15,649 nucleotides of DNA, taken from assembly GCA_900754445.1 (NCBI GenBank), contig CAAECW010000105.1, forward strand, positions 1-15,649. Direction: 5' to 3'. The notes under the pieces are model-generated. The model made no database searches and was not told the origin of the DNA. It saw only the letters and a list, made by a program, of their open reading frames with translations. The stretch comes from an uncultured Collinsella sp. GTDB taxonomy: Bacteria > Actinomycetota > Coriobacteriia > Coriobacteriales > Coriobacteriaceae. Each line of letters starts with the position of its first letter. Positions within the stretch are counted from its first letter, which is position 1. Shown here one piece after another: positions 1 through 5,936 of this stretch. The position numbers and the translations under genes were made by a program.

Positions 1-57
1 TCTGACGTTCAATCGTCGGTCGCGTACCGAAGTACGCTTCCCTCCTCTTTCACGTCA
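1..57. repeat. Stem-loop repeat, left copy
   Basis: The element begins with tctgacgttcaa (1-12) and ends with tttcacgtca (48-57). The same two end blocks bound a 58-nt element at 15592-15649, in the same orientation and with nearly the same spacing. Between the ends lies an inverted repeat, gcgtac (22-27) and gtacgc (32-37), around the loop cgaa (28-31). The stem can be lengthened with two mismatches to 18-27 / 32-41. The ends also pair: tgacgt at 3-8 with acgtca at 52-57. The loop is in the centre in both copies and reads cgaa here and agaa in the other. This looks like a dispersed structured repeat. Its function (terminator, RNA element, mobile repeat) is not known to me. Confidence 0.6.
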
Positions 58-151
58 CCTTGCTCGCTTAGGGGCGTTTTCGCTGTCCGTCCTCTACCTG
101 CGGCGTTGCCTTGCTCCGGATGCGGTATACTCAACCTGCGTCGCTTAGATG

Positions 152-187
152 TAGTCATTAGGCATTGGGGACGTTCTTAAATGACTA
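152..187. repeat. REP-like palindrome
   Basis: tagtcatt (152-159) is exactly complementary to aatgacta (180-187), with a 20-nt interior containing ggcattggggacgttctt. Short palindromes with GTCATT arms and a GGGGAC core recall extragenic repeats linked to REP-associated (IS200-like, Y1) transposases. That resemblance is from memory and no transposase gene is present in the window. It could also be a plain terminator for a gene left of the window, although no T-run follows the right arm. Confidence 0.35.
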
Positions 188-295
188 GGTTGGGTAAATT
201 ACTTTTCGAATTTATTTAATCTGCTTTGTTTGAAATTAAGCTATCTACCTGCTCAAAGCAATTTATGGCGTGCATCTGTTATTAAAAATGTTGCT

Positions 296-411
296 TCAAA
301 AATCGTCCAAGAAGTCGCGGGGCGATTTTTGATGGGTCGTGCGTCAAGCGATGTGGCAAGTTCTTGGTTAGATATTGGTCAGTTTTGGGCAACCTTGCCA
401 AAAGCTTGACG
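296..411 (+). ncRNA. Candidate structured RNA (nested inverted repeats)
   Basis: Two stem-loops follow each other. The first has arms tcaaaaatcg (296-305) and cgatttttga (323-332), extended inward by three more pairs including one G-T. The second has an outer stem cgtcaagc (342-349) / gcttgacg (404-411) and an inner stem tggcaag (354-360) / cttgcca (394-400), separated by a small internal loop. Fully complementary arms of this kind in an AT-rich, gene-free stretch suggest an RNA structure. The first hairpin might instead be a terminator, since its right arm contains five T's. I see no clear promoter for it and recognise no RNA family, so the ncRNA label is tentative. Strand is assumed from the neighbouring genes. 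Confidence 0.28.
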
Positions 412-502
412 AATGCAGATTTAGACGTCGACGAATGAACATTTTAGGCAGGTTCCAAGCAAAATTCTGGGCTGATTCTCGATAATCGCCTTCAATCGCC
501 CC

Positions 503-529
503 TTGCCAAGCGCTCGCCTCGCTTACAAT
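503..529 (+). promoter_or_regulatory. Putative prmC promoter
   Basis: The hexamer TTGCCA (503-508) and the -10 hexamer TACAAT (524-529) are separated by 15 bp, shorter than the preferred 17. Transcription would start near 536, giving a ~40-nt leader before the prmC ATG at 578. The same TACAAT occurs in the promoter proposed for the ATP synthase operon. Confidence 0.5.
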
Positions 530-577
530 CTGCTCCGACATTCGCGCGCCGTCCGGCGCTTAAGAGGGGAGGGCCCC

Positions 578-1828
578 ATGGCAAACGAGATTTGGACCAT
601 CAAGCGTTGTCTCGAGTGGACCAAGGAGTACCTGGCCGAGCGCGGCGAGGAGCACCCCCGTCTTTCTGCCGAGTGGCTGCTGTGCGCCGCCACGGGCCTG
701 GCGCGCATTGACCTATATATGCGCATGGACGAGACGCTTAACGCGGCTCAGCTCGAGACCATGCACGCGGCCGTTGTTCGTCGCGCTAAAGGTGAACCGC
801 TGCAGTACATCACCGGCAGCACGCAGTTTCGCATGATCGACGTCGCGTGCGCCCCCGGCGTGCTCATTCCGCGTCCCGAGACCGAGATGCTCGTCGAGGA
901 AGTCCTCAATTATCTGGATGCCGAGGTGCTGAGCCCCGAGGCTGCCGCCCGTCAGCGCGTTGAGCTGCCCTGGAACGATGAGGTTGAGGAGGCACGCAAG
1001 GCCGAGGCCGCGCTGGCAGACGAACGCGCGACCGCCGAGCGCCGTGCCGCTAACCTGACGGCCGCCGACGAGGCGGCGCTGGGCGGCGATGTGCTGGGCA
1101 GCCGTGCCTATGCCGAGGAGCTGGCCGACCGCGAGGCCGAGGAAGCCGCCGCGCAGGCAGCAGAAGCCGAAGCCGCGGAAGCCGCCGAGCCCGAGCTCGA
1201 CGAATACGGCATCGCCATCGAGGGTGCCGACCAGGAGACGGCTTCAGCTCAGGATGCCGCTTCGCCTGCCCCAGCCGAGCCCCGCATCGCCCGCGTTCTC
1301 GAGGTCGGCTGCGGCACGGGCTGCATTTCGCTCTCCCTTGCCTGGGAGCGCCGCGGCCACATTACCTGCACCGCCACCGATATCGAGCCGCGCGCTATCG
1401 ATTTGGCCACCAAAAACCGCGATGCGCTTGGCCTCACGTCCGACGAGGTCGCCTTTAGTCTCACCAACCTGGTGAGTTCTATTCCCCGCGAAGAGTGGGG
1501 CACCTTCGACGTGCTTGTCTCCAACCCACCTTACATCCCGACCGGCGTCATGCGCTCGCTGCCGCACGAGGTCAAGGATTTTGAGCCCGACCTGGCGCTC
1601 GAGGGCGGCGCCGACGGCCTCGATATCTTCCGCCGCCTGCTCAATGCGGCGCCTTACATGCTGCGCGCCGGCGGCCTGTTTGCCTGCGAGCTCTACGAGG
1701 GTGCCCTCGATGCCGCGGCCGAGCTCTGTCGCCAGGCAGGCCTTTCGGACGTGCGTATCGTCCATGACCTCACCGATCGCCCCCGCATCGTCCGAGCCAT
1801 CGTCACCGAGCCCAAACAGCGCCAGTAA
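578..1828 (+). CDS. prmC: Peptide chain release factor N5-glutamine methyltransferase PrmC
   Basis: PrmC uses S-adenosylmethionine to methylate the glutamine of the GGQ motif in release factors 1 and 2, in the cytosol. Residues 1-116 match the family's N-terminal helical domain and the loop before the catalytic domain (PRPETE at 99-104). The methyltransferase fold follows, with SAM-binding motif I VLEVGCGTG at 240-248 and catalytic NPPY at 316-319. The protein has 416 residues against about 280-290 for most relatives. The surplus is an Ala/Glu-rich, low-complexity insertion at about 117-237 (nt 926-1288). The ATG at 578 was chosen because AGAGGGGAGGG lies just upstream and the family N-terminus starts there. 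A longer frame opening at 503 overlaps the promoter. In many bacteria prmC is next to a Sua5-type gene; here hicAB separates them. Confidence 0.93.
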   Translation: MANEIWTIKRCLEWTKEYLAERGEEHPRLSAEWLLCAATGLARIDLYMRMDETLNAAQLETMHAAVVRRAKGEPLQYITGSTQFRMIDVACAPGVLIPRPETEMLVEEVLNYLDAEVLSPEAAARQRVELPWNDEVEEARKAEAALADERATAERRAANLTAADEAALGGDVLGSRAYAEELADREAEEAAAQAAEAEAAEAAEPELDEYGIAIEGADQETASAQDAASPAPAEPRIARVLEVGCGTGCISLSLAWERRGHITCTATDIEPRAIDLATKNRDALGLTSDEVAFSLTNLVSSIPREEWGTFDVLVSNPPYIPTGVMRSLPHEVKDFEPDLALEGGADGLDIFRRLLNAAPYMLRAGGLFACELYEGALDAAAELCRQAGLSDVRIVHDLTDRPRIVRAIVTEPKQRQ

Positions 1829-1842
1829 TATTTATTAACTGG

Positions 1843-1872
1843 TTAGCAAAAATTATAAAGTAGTTTATAATT
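1843..1872 (+). promoter_or_regulatory. hicAB promoter with overlapping operator dyad
   Basis: TTAGCA (1843-1848) and a consensus TATAAT (1866-1871) are 17 bp apart. A perfect 9-bp inverted repeat, aattataaa (1851-1859) and tttataatt (1864-1872), with a 4-bp centre gtag, covers the spacer and the -10 box. A repressor bound there would block RNA polymerase. HicB antitoxins commonly repress their own operon, so HicB (with or without HicA) is the likely ligand. This is an inference from position. Confidence 0.7.
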
Positions 1873-1896
1873 AGGACGGCTGAAAGAGGTCGGCCC

Positions 1897-2082
1897 ATGC
1901 AACCTCCTACCTTTCGGGAAATCATTGCCCTACTCAAGCACGATGGATTCGTGAAGGTCGCGCAAGTCGGTAGTCATGCTAAGTATGTTTCTGGTGACCG
2001 TGTTGTCACCGTGAACGGCTCTGGTGGTGATCGACCAAAGAAGGGCACGTGGGCAAGTATTCGTCGCCAAGCTGAATGGTAG
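1897..2082 (+). CDS. hicA: HicA family mRNA-interferase toxin
   Basis: The gene encodes a 61-residue protein with the small HicA double-stranded-RNA-binding-like fold. It shows an N-terminal helix (FREIIALLKHDGF, 6-18) and the GSHAKY segment holding the conserved catalytic His27. The family's VTV strand follows (37-39), then the PKKGTWASIRRQAE ending (47-60), matching the usual PKGTLRSILKQAG. HicA toxins cleave mRNA and block translation until neutralised by HicB. The ATG is preceded by AAAGAGG at a suitable distance. The gene lies 68 bp after prmC and is followed at once by hicB, in the standard toxin-first order. Its AT-rich promoter contrasts with the GC-rich surroundings, which fits acquisition as a module. 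Function is inferred from family; activity is untested. Confidence 0.88.
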   Translation: MQPPTFREIIALLKHDGFVKVAQVGSHAKYVSGDRVVTVNGSGGDRPKKGTWASIRRQAEW

Positions 2083-2093
2083 TTGGAGGCAAA

Positions 2094-2540
2094 ATGAGGC
2101 AGCGATTTACCTATGACTGCGTTCTCATAAAAGAAGACGACGGTTACTGCGCCAGTTTCCCGCAGATTCCCGGCGCCTTTGCCGATGGCGATACGCGCGA
2201 AGAAGCGATTGCCCATGCCACCGAGGCACTGATGGCGTTTTTGGCCGACGACCTCAACAACGGTTTGACTCCGGCAGGGTACGAACGCTCGGCCGAGGTC
2301 GTGGCCCTTTCAGTCGAAATCGACCACGAGGACGCTCGGGAAGCGGCGTGCCGAACATTTAAAGACGCAGCGCTGGACCTCAAAGTCTCCGCTCCGCGGA
2401 TTACCGCGCTGGTCAAAGCCGGAAAGCTCGATGTTGAACTTGTCGACGGCCGTCGGATGATAACGATAGACAGCATCGAGCGCTACGCCGCCCAAGAACG
2501 CCACGCCGGCAGGCCAAAGAAGTTCGTCGCAGTCCAATAA
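2094..2540 (+). CDS. hicB: HicB family antitoxin with C-terminal helix-turn-helix
   Basis: The 148-residue protein begins with the HicB partial RNase H-like fold. Its signature is YDCVLIKEDDGYCASFPQIP at 7-26, then a GDTREEAIAHATEAL helix (32-46) typical of the family. This part binds and neutralises HicA. Residues about 88-133 (FKDAALDLKVSAPRITALV, then KAGKLDVELVDGRRMITID) resemble the excisionase/MerR-like helix-turn-helix seen in small DNA-binding proteins. Many HicB proteins instead carry ribbon-helix-helix or Cro-type domains. This domain probably binds the dyad in the hicAB promoter. The ATG at 2094 follows TTGGAGG at 4 nt. An in-frame ATG at 2076 overlaps the hicA stop and would add six residues. 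Confidence 0.88.
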   Translation: MRQRFTYDCVLIKEDDGYCASFPQIPGAFADGDTREEAIAHATEALMAFLADDLNNGLTPAGYERSAEVVALSVEIDHEDAREAACRTFKDAALDLKVSAPRITALVKAGKLDVELVDGRRMITIDSIERYAAQERHAGRPKKFVAVQ

Positions 2541-2585
2541 CCCCCTCACTTTCACCGACTACTAGAGCCGCTCACCAAACCAACA

Positions 2586-2658
2586 TGCGCTCTGGGCAAA
2601 TAGGTTGAACGTTTCGTGCGAGAATGCCCCACAGTAAACAAACTTGCACCAGAGCGTA
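2586..2658 (+). promoter_or_regulatory. Long-range inverted repeat in the leader of the Sua5 gene
   Basis: cgctctgggcaa (2588-2599) pairs with ttgcaccagagcg (2644-2656) over 12 base pairs with one bulged base. The outer flanks add a G-T and a T-A pair. The 44-nt interior could fold further. The purine-rich AAGGGG (2658-2663), the only Shine-Dalgarno-like sequence before the downstream ATG, sits at the foot of the stem, so the fold could affect translation. I see no clear promoter between hicB and this gene. Confidence 0.35.
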
Positions 2659-2674
2659 AGGGGCTGGCATACAC

Positions 2675-3418
2675 ATGCAGACGGTCTATCGGGTATATGA
2701 GGGAACGCGCGAGCCGCATCGGCTTGCCGTCGAGCGCGCGGCCGAGGTGCTCGGCCGCGGCGGCCTGGCGCTGATCCCGACCGAGACGGTTTACGGTGTC
2801 GCCGTGGCGGTCAACGCCTTCTCGGACGCCGTGCCCCAAGATACAGGCGAATTCCCATCGTGGCCGCGCGATCCGCAGGCTGCCGTCAATGGCGCCGCGG
2901 TCCCTGCGCTCGGTACCGGCTACCGCCGTATCTTCACTCTCAAGCAACGTGAACTCACGCAAACCGTCGCTTGGCTGGTCGATGGTGTCGAGGCGCTCGA
3001 CCGCTATGGCGTGGATATCCCGGAAGATGCCCGCGTACTTGCGCGACGATGCTGGCCGGGAGCCCTGACTATCGTGGTCAAGGCGGCTCCCTGCGTGCCG
3101 ACCTTTATGCGTGCTGCCGACGACACCGTGGCCCTGCGCGCTTCGGCCTCTCCCGTGGTCCAAGCGCTCATCCGCGCCTGCGGCAGTCCCCTTGCCTGCA
3201 CGAGCGCCAACACACACGGCGCGCCCTCGCCGGCAAGCTTTGCCGCCGTCGAAGGTCGCATCCTGGAGGGGGTCGATGTTGCCGTCGACGCCGGCGAGAC
3301 CCCGTGTCGCGACGCCTCGACCATCGTGTCGTTCCAGCACGGCGGGCTCCAGATCCTGCGCCAAGGTGCACTTCCCGCATCAGAGATCGAACGGGTCCTG
3401 TCCGACCCGATGCAATAG
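2675..3418 (+). CDS. L-threonylcarbamoyladenylate synthase (Sua5/YrdC/YwlC family)
   Basis: The enzyme makes threonylcarbamoyl-AMP from threonine, bicarbonate and ATP, the first step of t6A formation at position 37 of ANN-decoding tRNAs. Family landmarks are IPTETVYG (34-41), WPGALTIVV (127-135), TSANTHGAPS (176-185) and STIV (215-218). At 247 residues it is a YrdC domain alone, without the C-terminal Sua5 domain. Two features differ from common relatives. About 35 extra residues lie after PTETVYGVAVAV (about 47-82). The usual KGRPxxxPL segment reads KQRELTQTV (90-98), keeping only the K-x-R spacing. The ATG is backed only by AAGGGG at 11 nt, longer than usual. glpK follows after 13 bp, so the two are probably cotranscribed. 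Confidence 0.85.
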   Translation: MQTVYRVYEGTREPHRLAVERAAEVLGRGGLALIPTETVYGVAVAVNAFSDAVPQDTGEFPSWPRDPQAAVNGAAVPALGTGYRRIFTLKQRELTQTVAWLVDGVEALDRYGVDIPEDARVLARRCWPGALTIVVKAAPCVPTFMRAADDTVALRASASPVVQALIRACGSPLACTSANTHGAPSPASFAAVEGRILEGVDVAVDAGETPCRDASTIVSFQHGGLQILRQGALPASEIERVLSDPMQ

Positions 3419-3431
3419 AAAGGTGTAAGCG

Positions 3432-4973
3432 ATGTCGTTGAATCTGGGCAGCCTGGGCATGGAAGATGCCTCGTTTAACTTTGGCGGTTCCTACATCATG
3501 GCGCTCGACTGCGGCACCACCTCGGTACTTGCGACCATCGTCGACGAGTACGGCTGCATCGTCGCGCAGGCACGTCGTAGCGTCAAAACCAGCTTCCCGC
3601 GTCCCGGTTGGATAGAGCAAGACCCCATGGAGGTGCTTGCCAGCCAGATCGGCGTGATGATGGAGGTCCAGTTTAAGAGCGGCATCCATTCTGACCGCAT
3701 CGCCGCCATCGGTATCTCCAACCAGCGCGAGACCACGGTGGTGTGGGACCGCATAAGCGGCCAACCCATCTATAACGCCATCGTGTGGCAATGCCGTCGC
3801 ACCGCACCTCTGATCGACGAGCTGGTCGAGCGAGGCGCAGAAGAGCTGGTGCGCTCCCGCACGGGACTCACGCTCGATCCGTATTTCTCGGCTTCCAAGG
3901 TGCAGTGGATCCTCGACAACGTCGACGGTGCGCGTGAGAGCGCGGCGGCGGGCGACCTCATGTTCGGCACCATCGACACCTGGCTCATCTACAACCTCAC
4001 CGGCAGTCAGGTCTTTGCCACCGACTACACCAATGCCAGCCGCACGGCGCTCTTTAATATCCATACGCTCGATTGGGACGACGACCTGCTGGCGCTCTTT
4101 GACGTTCCACGTTCCATGATGCCCGAGGTTCGTTGGAGCTCGGGCGACTACGGCCGCGTCGCGAGCGACATCATGACCAACATGCCGCCCATCATGGGCG
4201 TGGCGGGCGATCAGCAGGCGTCGCTGTTCGGCCACTGCTGCTTCCATCCCGGCCAGACCAAAAACACCTATGGCACGGGTTGCTTTATGCTCATGAACAC
4301 CGGCGACGAGGTCGTCGAATCCAAGAACGGTCTGGTCTCCACGATCGGTATCGCCGCGGACGGCAAGATCAGCTATGCGCTCGAGGGTTCTATCTTTGCC
4401 GCCGGCTCAACCATGAACTGGCTGCGCAACAACATGGGCATCATCTCGAGTGTGAGCGAGTCCGCGCAACTCGCCGTTTCAATCAACGACAACGAGGGCT
4501 GCTACTTCGTTCCCGCCTTTGCGGGTTTGGGCGCTCCCTGGTGGGATCCGCATGCCCGCGGTATCGTGTGCGGCCTGACCGGTGCCTCGAGTCGCGCGAC
4601 CATTGTGCGTGCGGCCTGCGAGTCCATGGCCTACCAGAGTTATGACGTGCTGCGCGCCATGGAGCAGGACGTGGGACTTTCGATTGAGCGCCTGTCCGTC
4701 GATGGCGGCGCCTCACGCAACGAGTTCATCATGCAATTCCAGGCCGACCTGCTGGATATCCCCGTGCTGCAATGCGAGACGGTGGAGACCACGGCAATCG
4801 GTGCCGCGTACTTGGCGGGTCTTGCCGTCGGCTATTGGGAAGACCTTGAAGAGCTGGAGCAAAATGCCCAGATCGTTAGGACCTTCCTTCCCCATATGTC
4901 CGCCGAGCGTCGCGAGCAAAACCTTGCGGGCTGGCGTGATGCAGTCAAGCGCTCGCTCAGTACCGCACAGTAG
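3432..4973 (+). CDS. glpK: Glycerol kinase
   Basis: Glycerol kinase phosphorylates glycerol to sn-glycerol 3-phosphate with ATP in the cytosol. Landmarks of the FGGY kinase family: MALDCGTTS (23-31), NQRETT with the glycerol-binding Arg-Glu (97-102), YFSASKVQWILDN (151-163), which fits the first FGGY signature, VAGDQQ with catalytic Asp260 (257-262), KNTYGTG (277-283) and EGSIFAAGSTMNW (318-330). The length (513) is close to the usual ~500; the excess is about 20 N-terminal residues. The start is backed by AAAGG upstream. The loop before VAGDQQ (238-256) has no histidine, whereas PTS-regulated Firmicute enzymes carry their HPr-phosphorylated histidine there. The glycine-rich first motif has Cys in place of the usual Gln (DCGTTS). 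No glpF or glpD is present in the window. Confidence 0.95.
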   Translation: MSLNLGSLGMEDASFNFGGSYIMALDCGTTSVLATIVDEYGCIVAQARRSVKTSFPRPGWIEQDPMEVLASQIGVMMEVQFKSGIHSDRIAAIGISNQRETTVVWDRISGQPIYNAIVWQCRRTAPLIDELVERGAEELVRSRTGLTLDPYFSASKVQWILDNVDGARESAAAGDLMFGTIDTWLIYNLTGSQVFATDYTNASRTALFNIHTLDWDDDLLALFDVPRSMMPEVRWSSGDYGRVASDIMTNMPPIMGVAGDQQASLFGHCCFHPGQTKNTYGTGCFMLMNTGDEVVESKNGLVSTIGIAADGKISYALEGSIFAAGSTMNWLRNNMGIISSVSESAQLAVSINDNEGCYFVPAFAGLGAPWWDPHARGIVCGLTGASSRATIVRAACESMAYQSYDVLRAMEQDVGLSIERLSVDGGASRNEFIMQFQADLLDIPVLQCETVETTAIGAAYLAGLAVGYWEDLEELEQNAQIVRTFLPHMSAERREQNLAGWRDAVKRSLSTAQ

Positions 4974-5045
4974 GGCTGCGATGGGCTGCTCGATACAACA
5001 AACCGCTAAACTTATGCATGGCGTGCGGCGGCAACATTGCTGCGC

Positions 5046-5073
5046 GCCTTGTCAGCAAGGCCGTTTTGCGGCC
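5046..5073 (+). promoter_or_regulatory. Two mutually exclusive hairpins in the upp leader
   Basis: gccttg (5046-5051) pairs with caaggc (5056-5061) around tcag. Alternatively ggccg (5059-5063) pairs with cggcc (5069-5073) around ttttg. Both use the ggc at 5059-5061, so only one can form. The first is followed by cgtttt and could be a weak terminator after glpK; the second would disrupt it. The arrangement is like an attenuator, but short GC-rich stems also arise by chance. The upp Shine-Dalgarno sequence lies about 10 nt downstream. Confidence 0.3.
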
Positions 5074-5096
5074 GCAACGAAAGGGGCAATCAACCC

Positions 5097-5744
5097 ATGA
5101 CCGTCACCTACGATGCGTCCCGTGTGACGCTTGTCGATCATCCGCTCGTCCAGCACAAGCTGTCGATCCTGCGCGACAAAAACACCGGCACCAACCAGTT
5201 CCGCCAGCTCGTGCGCGAACTCGCGCTTTTTGACGGCTACGAGGCCATGCGCGACCTGCCTATGGAAGACGTCGAAGTCGAGACCCCCATCACTACCGCC
5301 ACGTTCAAACAGCTCGCCGGCAAGAAACTCGCCATCGTGCCCATCCTGCGTGCGGGCCTTGGCATGGTCGACGGCATTCTCGACCTGGTGCCCTCCGCTC
5401 GCGTAGGCCACATCGGTATGGAACGCGACGAGGTTACCCATGAGCCGCATGAGTATTACTGCAAGATGCCCAAGGATATCGACCAGCGCATCTGCCTGGT
5501 CGTCGACCCCATGCTCGCCACGGGCGGTTCGGCCGAGATGGCCATCAGCTACCTGCGCGAGCGCGGTGTCAAGGACATCCGCATGCTGTGCATCGTCGCT
5601 GCCCCCGAGGGCCTCAAGTCGCTGACCGAGAAGGACCCAGATGTGCATATCTATACCTGCGCTATCGACGACCATCTCAACGAGGCTGCCTACATCGTTC
5701 CCGGCCTGGGCGACGCCGGCGACCGCATCTACGGCACGCTGTAA
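5097..5744 (+). CDS. upp: Uracil phosphoribosyltransferase
   Basis: The enzyme joins uracil and PRPP to give UMP, the uracil salvage reaction, in the cytosol. The N-terminus VTLVDHPLVQHKLSILRDKN (10-29) is characteristic. PILRAGLGMVDGIL (82-95) and the PRPP loop VVDPMLATGGSA (135-146) follow, with the uracil-binding C-terminus YIVPGLGDAGDRIYGT (199-214). At 215 residues it has family length (about 208-215). The ATG at 5097 was chosen because GAAAGGGG lies 9-15 nt upstream and the protein starts as its relatives do; an upstream in-frame start at 5037 would add 20 poorly conserved residues. The gene stands 123 bp from glpK. Its promoter is not obvious. Confidence 0.96.
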   Translation: MTVTYDASRVTLVDHPLVQHKLSILRDKNTGTNQFRQLVRELALFDGYEAMRDLPMEDVEVETPITTATFKQLAGKKLAIVPILRAGLGMVDGILDLVPSARVGHIGMERDEVTHEPHEYYCKMPKDIDQRICLVVDPMLATGGSAEMAISYLRERGVKDIRMLCIVAAPEGLKSLTEKDPDVHIYTCAIDDHLNEAAYIVPGLGDAGDRIYGTL

Positions 5745-5786
5745 TCTCTGGGCCATACCGGCTAACGTCGAAAATACGAAGAAATG

Positions 5787-5821
5787 GTGCGCGCGGGCGA
5801 GCAAAAGACGTCCACGCGCAC
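5787..5821 (+). terminator. Hairpin downstream of upp
   Basis: gtgcgcg (5787-5793) pairs exactly with cgcgcac (5815-5821). After one mismatch the stem continues for four more pairs including a G-T. It lies 42 bp after the upp stop. No T-run follows, so it is at best a factor-assisted terminator or an mRNA 3' stabiliser. Confidence 0.35.
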
Positions 5822-5833
5822 TCCTGTTAACGG

Positions 5834-5865
5834 ACGTTTTGCCCTGCAGGGTTCGAGAAAAACGT
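5834..5865. other. Nested inverted repeat in the upp-atp spacer
   Basis: acgtttt (5834-5840) is complementary to aaaacgt (5859-5865), and inside lies a perfect 10-bp palindrome, ccctgcaggg (5842-5851). It could be a DNA-binding site or a hairpin in the upp 3' region. I know of no protein that recognises it. Confidence 0.3.
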
Positions 5866-5936
5866 ATTACCGTACCTGCGGCATAAAGAAGGTCTTAAGA
5901 AAACGAACAGGTGCGTATTAACCGATGCTTTTTCGG

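Larger units (their letters stand above)
58..502. other. Intergenic region without a convincing gene
   Basis: Upstream of prmC there is no reading frame that looks like a real protein. The first ~100 bases are GC-rich like the rest of the window, while about 180-480 is clearly richer in A and T. The stretch contains a palindrome (152-187) and nested inverted repeats (296-411), listed separately. A frame open from TTG at 230 to the stop at 407-409 (59 codons) has no Shine-Dalgarno sequence and resembles no family I know. In many bacteria prfA precedes prmC, but no prfA coding sequence is visible here. The direct repeat aatcgcc at 484-490 and 494-500 lies just before the prmC promoter. Confidence 0.6.

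Noticed and set aside
230..409. 59-codon reading frame with TTG start
   Set aside because: No ribosome binding site, no recognisable family, and the region is better explained by complementary arms. Kept only as an alternative in the findings.
503..577. 25-residue N-terminal extension of PrmC
   Set aside because: The extension would begin on the -35 box of the likely promoter; the ATG at 578 has a strong Shine-Dalgarno sequence and matches the family start.
2604..2640. Possible promoter TTGAAC ... TAAACA before the Sua5 gene
   Set aside because: Spacing is 24 bp, too long; no alternative -10 at a normal distance.
3168..4247. Minus-strand open frame of 359 codons opposite the Sua5 gene and glpK
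   Set aside because: It spans two well-supported genes and their junction on the other strand and has the His/Arg/Gly-rich composition of antisense shadows.
5037..5096. 20-residue N-terminal extension of Upp
   Set aside because: It overlaps the leader hairpins and is not part of the family; AAAGGGG before 5097 supports the shorter form.
5849..5857. GGTTCGAG-like box resembling a tRNA T-loop
   Set aside because: The bases on either side do not pair as a T-stem and no acceptor or anticodon arm is found.
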